Shown here piece by piece: positions 57,115 to 64,000 of a stretch of DNA of 64,000 bases. Under the pieces are notes generated by a model. That model searched no databases. It was not told the origin of the DNA and saw only the letters and a list, made by a program, of their open reading frames with translations. The stretch is from Catellatospora sp. KI3 (GTDB taxonomy: Bacteria > Actinomycetota > Actinomycetes > Mycobacteriales > Micromonosporaceae): assembly GCF_029948125.1 (NCBI RefSeq), contig NZ_JASAMB010000003.1:372001-436000 (forward strand), given 5' to 3'. The translations under genes and the position numbers were made by a program. The stretch's first letter is position 1. Each line of letters opens with the position of its first letter.

Positions 57115-57788
57115 GCGAGACGGTCCTCAGACTGCGCGAGCAGGTCGCGACGCTGCACTCGGAGCTGACCCGGTACGGGCTGGTCGCCTGGACGGCCGGG
57201 AACGTGTCGGCGCGGGTGCCGGGGGAGAACCTGATGGTGATCAAGCCGAGCGGGGTGTCCTACGACGACCTCAGCCCGGCCAACATGATCGTCTGCGACC
57301 TGAACGGCACCGTCGTCGAGGGCGACCTGTCGCCGTCCAGCGACACCGCCGCGCACGCCTACGTCTACCGGGCCATGCCCGAGGTCGGCGGGGTGGTGCA
57401 CACGCACAGCACCTACGCCACGGCGTGGGCGGCGCGCGGCGAGTCGATCCCGTGCCACCTGACGGCGCAGGCCGACGAGTTCGGCGGGGAGATCCCGGTG
57501 GGGCCGTTCGCGCTGATCGGCGGCGACGACATCGGCAAGGGGATCGTGGCCACGCTGTCGGGGCACCGGTCGCCGGCCGTACTGATGCGAAATCACGGTG
57601 TCTTCACCATCGGCAAGGACGCCAAGGCCGCGGTCAAGGCGGCGGTGATGTGCGAGGACGTCGCGCGCACCGCGCACCTGGCCCGCGCGCTCGGCCAGCC
57701 GCTGCCGATGGCGGCCGCGGACGTGGACGCCCTCTACGACCGCTACCAGAACGTCTACGGGCAGTCGGGCAAGCCTGCCGGTAGCTGA
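57111..57788 (+). CDS. araD: L-ribulose-5-phosphate 4-epimerase
   Basis: A 225-residue zinc-dependent class II aldolase-fold enzyme that converts L-ribulose-5-phosphate to D-xylulose-5-phosphate. Motifs: WTAGNVSARVPG, KPSGVSYDDL, SSDTAAHAYVYRAMP, the zinc-binding HTHS (~residues 94-97), and MRNHGVFTIG with the third His. ATG 57111 overlaps the araB stop by 4 bp. A hairpin 80 bp further on separates it from the importer genes. Confidence 0.96.
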   Translation: MSETVLRLREQVATLHSELTRYGLVAWTAGNVSARVPGENLMVIKPSGVSYDDLSPANMIVCDLNGTVVEGDLSPSSDTAAHAYVYRAMPEVGGVVHTHSTYATAWAARGESIPCHLTAQADEFGGEIPVGPFALIGGDDIGKGIVATLSGHRSPAVLMRNHGVFTIGKDAKAAVKAAVMCEDVARTAHLARALGQPLPMAAADVDALYDRYQNVYGQSGKPAGS

Positions 57789-57867
57789 TCCGCCATTGAC
57801 GGCCCGCCCCCGGGGGTGGACCGTCTCCCGCACCTCTCACCGCAGCACAACTGCTCCACAGGAAAGG

Positions 57868-57896
57868 CCGCGCACCGTCGTCCCTTCGGTGCGCGG
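57868..57896 (+). terminator. hairpin between araD and the sugar-binding gene
   Basis: CCGCGCACCG (57868-57877) and CGGTGCGCGG (57887-57896) pair perfectly around a 9-nt loop. It may attenuate, or protect the message of, the highly expressed binding protein that follows. Confidence 0.65.
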
Positions 57897-57926
57897 GGGT
57901 AGGCCCACATCATCCAAGGAGATTGC

Positions 57927-58928
57927 ATGTCCACCATGGGCAAGGCCATCACGCGGCGCCGGGCTGTCGCGGTCCTCACGGCCGCGCTGCTGGCGACCGG
58001 CATGGCCGCGTGCGGCAACAGCGACACCGGCGACACGCCGGCCGACGACGGCAAGCTGACCCTGGGCTTCTCGCAGGTCGGCGCCGAGAGCGGCTGGCGT
58101 ACCGCGAACACGAACTCGATCAAGGAGTCGGCCACGGCCGCCGGGATCGAGCTCAAGTTCGACGACGCGCAGGGCAAGCAGGAGAAGCAGATCACGGCCA
58201 TCCGCAACTTCATCCAGCAGAAGGTCGACGTCATCGCCTTCTCGCCGGTGGTGGAGTCGGGCTGGGACACCGTGCTCAAGGAGGCCAAGGACGCCGGCAT
58301 CCCGGTCATCCTGACCGACCGCTCCGTCGACTCGGCCGACAAGTCGCTGTACAAGACGTTCATCGGCTCGGACTTCGTGAAGGAGGGCAAGCTCGCCGGC
58401 GAGTGGCTGGTGGAGCAGACCAAGAGCGCGACCGGCCCGGTCAACATCGTCGAGCTGCAGGGCACCACCGGTTCGGCCCCGGCCAACGACCGGAAGAAGG
58501 GCTTCGGCGAGGCCATCGCCGCCAACCCGAACCTGAAGGTCATCGCGTCGCAGACCGGTGACTTCACCCGCGCCGGCGGCAAGGCCGTCATGGAGCAGTT
58601 CCTCAAGGCCAACCCGAAGATCGACGTGCTGTTCGCGCACAACGACGACATGGGCCTGGGCGCGCTCGAGGCGATCACCGCGGCGGGCAAGGTGCCCGGC
58701 AAGGACATCACCATCATCACCATCGACGCGGTGCACGACGGCATGCAGGCGCTGGCGGACGGGAAGTTCAACTTCATCGCCGAGTGCTCCCCGCTGCTCG
58801 GGCCCCAGCTGATGGACCTGGTGAAGAAGGTCAAGGCGGGCGAGACCATCCCGACCCGCATCGAGACCCAGGAAGGCACCTTCACGCAGGAGCAGGCCAA
58901 GGCCGCCCTGCCGAACCGCAAGTACTGA
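57927..58928 (+). CDS. ytfQ: sugar-binding lipoprotein (YtfQ-like) of the second ABC importer
   Basis: A 333-residue binding protein. The signal has a lipobox (LATGMAACGN). The periplasmic-binding fold shows FSQVGAESGWRTANTNSIKESA, ILTDRSVD, FAHNDDMGLGALEAI and IAECSPLLGPQLMD, the YtfQ pattern. E. coli YtfQ binds galactofuranose; the araB/araD/araA context here suggests arabinofuranose or free arabinose. ATG 57927 follows AAGGAGA. Two hairpins follow the stop. The truncated copy at 54528 is its closest relative in the window. Confidence 0.9.
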   Translation: MSTMGKAITRRRAVAVLTAALLATGMAACGNSDTGDTPADDGKLTLGFSQVGAESGWRTANTNSIKESATAAGIELKFDDAQGKQEKQITAIRNFIQQKVDVIAFSPVVESGWDTVLKEAKDAGIPVILTDRSVDSADKSLYKTFIGSDFVKEGKLAGEWLVEQTKSATGPVNIVELQGTTGSAPANDRKKGFGEAIAANPNLKVIASQTGDFTRAGGKAVMEQFLKANPKIDVLFAHNDDMGLGALEAITAAGKVPGKDITIITIDAVHDGMQALADGKFNFIAECSPLLGPQLMDLVKKVKAGETIPTRIETQEGTFTQEQAKAALPNRKY

Positions 58929-58938
58929 TCCACCCTCG

Positions 58939-59010
58939 GGGTCGCCGCACGGCACTGTGCGGCGACCCACCCCAATGACCGGGGCCGCCGCGGACGGTCG
59001 CGGCGGCCCC
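58939..59010 (+). terminator. tandem hairpins between ytfQ and ytfR
   Basis: First: GGGTCGCCGCAC/GTGCGGCGACCC (58939-58968, 6-nt loop). Second: GGGGCCGCCGCG/CGCGGCGGCCCC (58981-59010, 6-nt loop). Both have perfect 12-bp stems. They likely set a higher level for the binding protein than for the downstream ATPase and permeases. Confidence 0.75.
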
Positions 59011-59042
59011 TCTCCTATGAACTCAGTGAAAGGTCTGATGGG

Positions 59043-60584
59043 ATGTCGGGTAGGCAACCGGTCCTGACGATGACCGCGATAAGCAAATCGTTCCCCGGCG
59101 TCCGGGCCCTGGACGGTGTCGACTTCCGGATGTTCCCCGGCGAGGTCCACGCGCTCATGGGCGAGAACGGCGCCGGCAAATCCACCCTGATCAAGGTCCT
59201 GACCGGGGTGTACAGCAACGACTCCGGCACGATCGAGCTGGCCGGCGCCGAGGTCTCCTTCAGCGGCCCCATGCAGGCCGCCACGCACGGTGTCAGCACC
59301 GTGTACCAGGAGGTCAACCTCTGCGCCAACCTGTCGGTGGCCGAGAACATCTTCATCGGCCGCGAGCCGCGCACGTTCGGCGCCATCCGCTGGGGCGAGA
59401 TGCGCCGCCGCGCCCGCGACCTGCTGGCCCGGCTCGACATCCACATCGACGTCACGCAGCTGCTGGGCACGTACTCCCTGGCGGTGCAGCAGATGGTCGC
59501 CATCGCCCGCGCCATCGACATCCGGGCGCGGGTGCTCATCCTCGACGAGCCCACCTCCAGCCTCGACGCGGGCGAGGTGGAGCAGCTGTTCCGCATCATG
59601 CGCCAGCTGCGCGACGAGGGCATCGCGATCCTTTTCGTCACCCACTTCCTCGACCAGGTCTACGGCATGGCCGACCGGATCACGGTGCTGCGCAACGGCC
59701 GCCTGGTCGGGGAGTACCCGACCGCGGAGCTGCCGCAGTTGGCGCTGGTGGAGAAGATGATCGGCAAGGACCTCGACGTGCTGGAGGGCCTGGACGAGCA
59801 GCCCAAGCGGGAACTGGCCGCGATCGAGGCGAGCACCCCGTTCCTGCGCGCCGAGCAGCTGGGGCGCAAGGGCTCGGTCGCTCCGTTCACCATGACGATC
59901 CACGCCGGCGAGGTGGTCGGCCTGGCCGGCCTGCTCGGCTCCGGGCGTACCGAGGTCGCGCGGCTGCTGTTCGGCGCCGACCGCGCCGACCACGGCGGGG
60001 TGCTCATCAACGGCAAGCCGTCGCCGCTGCGCAACCCGGTCACGGCCATCGGCCACGACATCGCCTTCTGCTCGGAGAACCGCCGCACCGAAGGCCTGGT
60101 CGGCGAGCTGACCGTGCGCGAGAACATCATCCTGGCCATGCAGGCGGCCCGGGGCTGGCTGCGGCCGATCCCGCGCCGGCGCCAGGACGAGCTGGTCGAG
60201 AAGTACATCAGCGCGCTGAGCATCCGCCCGGCCAACCCGGAGATGCCGGTGCGCAACCTGTCCGGCGGCAACCAGCAGAAGGTGCTGCTGGCCCGGTGGC
60301 TGATCACCGAGCCGCGGCTGCTCATCCTCGACGAGCCGACCCGGGGCATCGACGTCGGCGCCAAGGCCGAGATCCAGAAGCTGGTCGTGCAGCTGTCCGA
60401 CGGCGGCATGGCGGTGCTGTTCATCTCCGCCGAGCTGGAGGAGGTGCTGCGGCTCAGCCACAAGATCGCCGTCATGCGCGACCGGCAGCTGGTCACCGAG
60501 CTGGCCAACGACGACACCGTGGACGCCGTCCGCGTCATGCAGACCATCGCCAGCGGCACGCACCACGAAGGGCCGAACGCATGA
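59043..60584 (+). CDS. ytfR: sugar ABC importer tandem ATPase (YtfR-like)
   Basis: A 513-residue double ATPase. First domain: [14 protein letters not shown], the degenerate signature YSLAVQQMVAIARAI, LILDEPTSSLDAGE. Second: [15 protein letters not shown] and [13 protein letters not shown]. The N-terminal SGRQPVLTMTAISKSFPGVRALDGV is typical. Works with the YtfQ-like binding protein and the two permeases. ATG 59043 is preceded by another ATG at 59037 out of frame; the stop overlaps the next start. Confidence 0.93.
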   Translation: MSGRQPVLTMTAISKSFPGVRALDGVDFRMFPGEVHALMGENGAGKSTLIKVLTGVYSNDSGTIELAGAEVSFSGPMQAATHGVSTVYQEVNLCANLSVAENIFIGREPRTFGAIRWGEMRRRARDLLARLDIHIDVTQLLGTYSLAVQQMVAIARAIDIRARVLILDEPTSSLDAGEVEQLFRIMRQLRDEGIAILFVTHFLDQVYGMADRITVLRNGRLVGEYPTAELPQLALVEKMIGKDLDVLEGLDEQPKRELAAIEASTPFLRAEQLGRKGSVAPFTMTIHAGEVVGLAGLLGSGRTEVARLLFGADRADHGGVLINGKPSPLRNPVTAIGHDIAFCSENRRTEGLVGELTVRENIILAMQAARGWLRPIPRRRQDELVEKYISALSIRPANPEMPVRNLSGGNQQKVLLARWLITEPRLLILDEPTRGIDVGAKAEIQKLVVQLSDGGMAVLFISAELEEVLRLSHKIAVMRDRQLVTELANDDTVDAVRVMQTIASGTHHEGPNA

Positions 60585-61651
60585 GCACCTGGACCGTACG
60601 CCGCGCTGCGCTCACCGGCCACGCCCTGTTCTGGCCCATCGTGGCACTCGTCGCGCTGGTCGTCGCGAACACGATCTACCGGCCCGGGTTCCTGGCCGTG
60701 GAGATGAAGGACGGCCACCTTTACGGCAGCCTGGTCGACATCCTCCGGCTGTCGGCACCGCTGATCCTGGTCGCGCTCGGGATGACCCTGGTGATCGCCA
60801 CCGGCGGCATCGACCTGTCGGTCGGCTCGATGTGCGCGATCAGCGGCGCGGTGGCCTGCCTCTACATCAGCAAGCAGCCGGACCAGAACGCCGTCGGCGG
60901 AGTGCTGGTCTCGCTGGTGCTGGGGGTCGGGCTCGCGCTCGTCCTCGGCGCCTGGAACGGGGCGCTGGTGGCGGTGATCGGCATCCAGCCGATCATCGCG
61001 ACGCTGATCCTGATGGTGGCGGGGCGCGGGCTGGCGCAGCTGATCACCGAGGGCCAGATCATCACCATCAACTCCGACCCGTACAAGGCGATCGGCGTCG
61101 GGCACCTGCTCACGCTGCCGCTGTCGATCTTCATCGCGGCCGCGGTGACGCTGCTGATCATGCTGGTGACCAGGCGCACCGCCCTCGGTCTGATCATCGA
61201 ATCGGTCGGCGGCAACGCCGAAGCCAGCCGGCTGGCCGGCATCCGGTCCGGCCGGATCATGTTCCTGATCTACGTCATCAGCGCGGGGTGCGCCGCCATC
61301 GCCGGGTTCATGATCACGGCGAACGTGTCCAGCGCCGACGGCAACGCCGCCGGCCAGTGGATCGAGCTGGACGCCATCCTCGCGGTCGTCATCGGCGGCA
61401 CGTCGCTGGCGGGCGGCCGGTTCTCCCTCGGCGGCACGATCCTGGGCGCGCTGCTGATCCAGACCCTGACCACGACCGTGTACGCGATGAACATCTCGCC
61501 GCAGACGTCGCTGCTCTTCAAGGCCATCGTCGTGATCATCGTATGCCTGATCCAGGCCCCCGCGTTCCGGGCCCGGATCGCCCCCCGCCGACCAGCCGGA
61601 CCCGCCGCGCCGGCCGTCGCCGACCAGCCGAAGGAGCAGGTGCCGGCATGA
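60581..61651 (+). CDS. ytfT: sugar ABC importer permease (YtfT-like)
   Basis: A 356-residue permease with about nine helices: ALFWPIVALVALVVANTIYRPGFL, APLILVALGMTLVIATGGIDLSVGSMCAISG (IDLS motif) and FKAIVVIIVCLIQAPAF. The C-terminal tail is Pro/Ala-rich. It overlaps ytfR by 4 bp and the next permease by 4 bp, so ytfRT-yjfF are translated together. Confidence 0.93.
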   Translation: MSTWTVRRAALTGHALFWPIVALVALVVANTIYRPGFLAVEMKDGHLYGSLVDILRLSAPLILVALGMTLVIATGGIDLSVGSMCAISGAVACLYISKQPDQNAVGGVLVSLVLGVGLALVLGAWNGALVAVIGIQPIIATLILMVAGRGLAQLITEGQIITINSDPYKAIGVGHLLTLPLSIFIAAAVTLLIMLVTRRTALGLIIESVGGNAEASRLAGIRSGRIMFLIYVISAGCAAIAGFMITANVSSADGNAAGQWIELDAILAVVIGGTSLAGGRFSLGGTILGALLIQTLTTTVYAMNISPQTSLLFKAIVVIIVCLIQAPAFRARIAPRRPAGPAAPAVADQPKEQVPA

Positions 61652-62643
61652 CGACCACCACCCCGTCGCAGATCTCCGGCCGCCCCTGGTGGCGGATCCC
61701 GCAGCGGCACGTGCCGGTGCTGGCCACCGGCGCCCTGCTGCTGGTCATGTACGCCGTCGGCGTCTCGCAGTACCGCGCGTTCTCCAACGTCCAGGTCATC
61801 TTCAACGTCTTCATCGACAACGGCTTCATGCTGGTCGTCGCGGTCGGTATGACCTTCGTGATCCTCACCGGCGGCATCGACCTGTCGGTCGGCTCGGTGG
61901 TGGCGATGACCGCGATGGTCTGCGCGTCGCTGCTGCAGGCCGGGGTGCCCGCCCCGCTGGTGCTGGTGATCGCGCTGCTCATCGGCCCGACGCTCGGGTT
62001 CCTGATGGGCGCGGTGATCCACTTCTTCGAGATCCAGCCGTTCATCGTGACGCTGGCCGGGATGTTCTTCGCCCGCGGCATGTGCACCCTGATCAGCAAG
62101 TCCTCCATCCCGATCACCGACCCGTTCTGGACCGACGCCGCGCAGCAGCGCATCGGCGACCCCAAGGGCAACTTCGTCTCCATCAGCGTGCTGATCGCGT
62201 TCGCCGTGGTCGTGGTGGCCGCCTACGTACTGGCGTACACCCGCCTGGGCCGCAACACCTACGCCATCGGCGGCAACCCGCAGTCGGCGCTGCTCATGGG
62301 CCTGCCCGTGGCGAAGACCAGGATCGCGGTCTACACCATCAGCGGGCTGTGCGCGGCGATCGGCGGCATCCTGCTGTCGTTCTACACGCTGTCGGGCGCC
62401 CCGCTGATCGCCGTCGGGATGGAGCTCGACGTCATCGCGGCGGTCGTCATCGGCGGCACCGTGCTGACCGGCGGATCCGGGTACGTCTTCGGCACCGTGC
62501 TGGGCGTCCTGGTGCTCGGCGTCATCCAGACGCTGATCACCTTCGACGGAAGTCTCAACTCCTGGTGGACCAAGATCGTGATCGGTGGCCTGCTGTTCGC
62601 GTTCATCCTCCTCCAGCGCCTCATCGGCATCCGCAAGAAGTAA
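61648..62643 (+). CDS. yjfF: sugar ABC importer permease (YjfF-like)
   Basis: A 331-residue permease, the second half of the pore. GFMLVVAVGMTFVILTGGIDLSVGSVVAMTA carries the family IDLS motif. The order ytfQ-ytfR-ytfT-yjfF matches E. coli. ATG 61648 overlaps the ytfT stop; the stop is 30 bp before araA. Confidence 0.93.
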   Translation: MTTTTPSQISGRPWWRIPQRHVPVLATGALLLVMYAVGVSQYRAFSNVQVIFNVFIDNGFMLVVAVGMTFVILTGGIDLSVGSVVAMTAMVCASLLQAGVPAPLVLVIALLIGPTLGFLMGAVIHFFEIQPFIVTLAGMFFARGMCTLISKSSIPITDPFWTDAAQQRIGDPKGNFVSISVLIAFAVVVVAAYVLAYTRLGRNTYAIGGNPQSALLMGLPVAKTRIAVYTISGLCAAIGGILLSFYTLSGAPLIAVGMELDVIAAVVIGGTVLTGGSGYVFGTVLGVLVLGVIQTLITFDGSLNSWWTKIVIGGLLFAFILLQRLIGIRKK

Positions 62644-62673
62644 CCCCCGACCCGTAACGCGGAAGGCGACTCC

Positions 62674-64000
62674 ATGACAACGCAGCCCCACCCCGAGGTC
62701 TGGTTCCTCACCGGCAGCCAGGGCCTGTACGGCCCCGAGACGCTGCAGCAGGTGGCCGACCAGTCGCGCGAGATCGCGCGCCGGCTCGACGAGTCGCCGG
62801 ACATCCCCGCCCGCGTGGTGTGGAAGCCGGTGCTCACCTCCAGCGCGGACATCCTGGCCGTGTGCCGGGACGCCGCGGTGCAGGGCGCCGTCGGGGTGAT
62901 CGCGTGGATGCACACGTTCAGCCCGGCCAAGATGTGGATCTCCGGATTGGACGCGCTGCGCACCCCGCTGCTGCACCTGCACACCCAGGCCAACGTGCTG
63001 CTGCCCTGGGACGAGATCGACATGGACTTCATGAACCTCAACCAGGCCGCGCACGGCGACCGCGAGTTCGGGTTCGTGCAGACCCGGCTCGGGGTCGCCC
63101 GCAAGACCGTGGCCGGGCACGTCAGCGACCCCCGGGTCACCGCCCGCGTCGGGGCGTGGACCCGGGCCGCGATCGGCTGGTCGGCGATGCGCTCGCTGAA
63201 GCTGGCCCGCTTCGGCGACAACATGCGCGACGTGGCGGTGACCGAGGGCGACAAGGTCGAGGCGGAGCTGCGCTTCGGCGTCTCGGTCAACACGTACGGC
63301 GTCAACGACCTGGTCGCGGCGGTCGACGCCGTCGGCGACGGCCAGATCGACGCCCTGGTGAAGGAGTACGACGACACCTACCGCATCGCCGCGGCGCTGC
63401 GGGCCGGCGGCGAGCGCCACGACAGTCTGCGCTACGCGGCGCGGATCGAGGCGGGTCTGCGCAACTTCCTGGAGGCGGGCGGGTTCCGGGCCTTCACCAC
63501 CAACTTCGAGGACCTCGGCGGGCTGCGCCAGCTGCCGGGCCTGGCGGTGCAGCGGCTGATGGCCGACGGGTACGGCTTCGGCGGTGAGGGCGACTGGAAG
63601 ACCTCCGTGCTGGTGCGCACGCTCAAGGCGATGTCGGTCGGCACCACCGGCGGGACGTCGTTCATGGAGGACTACACCTACGACCTGACCCCCGGCAACG
63701 AACTCGTGCTCGGCGCGCACATGCTGGAGGTCTGCCCGACCATCGCGGCCGGCACCCCCAACCTGGAGATCCACCCGCTGGGCATCGGCGGCCGGGAGGA
63801 CCCGGTGCGGATGGTGTTCGACGCCGCGGCCGGACCGGCCGTGGTGCTGGGCCTGGCCGACATGGGGGAGCGGTTCCGCCTGGTCGCCAACGAGATCGAC
63901 GTGATCGCCCCGCCGCAGCCGCTGCCGAAGCTGCCCGTGGCCCGCGCCGTCTGGCGGCCGCGCCCCGACCTGCCCGGATCGGCCGAGGCCTGGATCACCG
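62674..64000 (+). CDS. araA: L-arabinose isomerase (3' end outside window)
   Basis: About 442 codons of the ~500 of a normal AraA are present; the C-terminus is cut by the window edge. Converts L-arabinose to L-ribulose with Mn. [18 protein letters not shown] opens the protein. Metal and catalytic residues appear in GGEGDWKTS (Glu), [10 protein letters not shown] (Glu) and [10 protein letters not shown] (His); the fourth, a C-terminal His, lies beyond the edge. GGAAGG is 7-12 bases before ATG 62674. Completes the araBDA set in one unit. Confidence 0.96.
   Translation, partial: MTTQPHPEVWFLTGSQGLYGPETLQQVADQSREIARRLDESPDIPARVVWKPVLTSSADILAVCRDAAVQGAVGVIAWMHTFSPAKMWISGLDALRTPLLHLHTQANVLLPWDEIDMDFMNLNQAAHGDREFGFVQTRLGVARKTVAGHVSDPRVTARVGAWTRAAIGWSAMRSLKLARFGDNMRDVAVTEGDKVEAELRFGVSVNTYGVNDLVAAVDAVGDGQIDALVKEYDDTYRIAAALRAGGERHDSLRYAARIEAGLRNFLEAGGFRAFTTNFEDLGGLRQLPGLAVQRLMADGYGFGGEGDWKTSVLVRTLKAMSVGTTGGTSFMEDYTYDLTPGNELVLGAHMLEVCPTIAAGTPNLEIHPLGIGGREDPVRMVFDAAAGPAVVLGLADMGERFRLVANEIDVIAPPQPLPKLPVARAVWRPRPDLPGSAEAWIT

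Overview
The window is very GC-rich DNA with dense, mostly non-overlapping genes, GTG/TTG starts, secreted modular glycoside hydrolases carrying ricin-type (CBM13) or CBM2 modules, ECF sigma factors and a small NRPS cluster. This suggests a soil or plant-litter actinobacterium, probably Micromonosporaceae; that family assignment is inference, since no rRNA or other taxonomic marker is present. I recognise no tRNA, rRNA, CRISPR array, insertion sequence or phage gene.

Layout. 1-7.5 kb: a RING-type MXAN_6230/SCO0854-family protein cut by the window edge, trpF, a secreted FN3-CBM2 protein, and a three-gene overlapping operon of YbjN protein, Hsp90-like ATPase and TPR-YbjN protein. 7.6-13.4 kb: three secreted glycoside hydrolases (GH97, GH5, GH43), each with C-terminal CBM13. 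13.5-17.9 kb: an S51-like peptidase, a SigE-type sigma factor fused to a membrane and extracytoplasmic domain, and an unusual primase-like protein. 18-31.4 kb: a compact NRPS-type cluster with an acyl ligase, a C-A-PCP module with a glycine-like code, a free carrier protein, two free condensation enzymes, a glycosyltransferase, a sulfotransferase and an asymmetric ABC exporter pair. 31.4-36 kb: SGNH hydrolase, PL9-type pectate lyase and a secreted beta-propeller. 36-39.4 kb: ABC-2 transporter, GNAT enzyme and a truncated APH-type kinase. 39.7-43.8 kb: GH11 xylanase, CE3-type esterase and GH27 galactosidase. 44-64 kb: an arabinose region with a membrane-spanning sigma factor ending in an arabinofuranose-binding AbfB domain, a LacI-like sensor without its DNA-binding domain, GH29 fucosidase, fucU, the ChvE-MmsA-MmsB importer, a sugar-binding-protein remnant, and araB-araD-ytfQ-ytfR-ytfT-yjfF-araA (araA cut by the edge).

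How it fits together. The secreted enzymes attack pectin, arabinan, xylan and galactan side chains. Two ABC systems import the released sugars, and AraA, AraB and AraD convert L-arabinose to xylulose-5-phosphate. At least eleven copies of a LacI-type operator (consensus about TGTKANCGNTMACA) precede GH43, GH27, GH29, fucU, chvE and araB and flank the sigma factor gene, so these units look like one regulon. A second operator type (GGAAAGCGCTTTCC-like) lies in the NRPS divergent promoter region and inside two architecturally identical promoters, one before the sulfotransferase and one before the pectate lyase. This hints that the NRPS product may be controlled by plant-polysaccharide signals.

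The best candidates for something little described are the AbfB-tailed sigma factor with its HTH-less LacI neighbour, the paired composite promoters, and the acyl-glycine NRPS, glycosyltransferase and sulfotransferase cluster.
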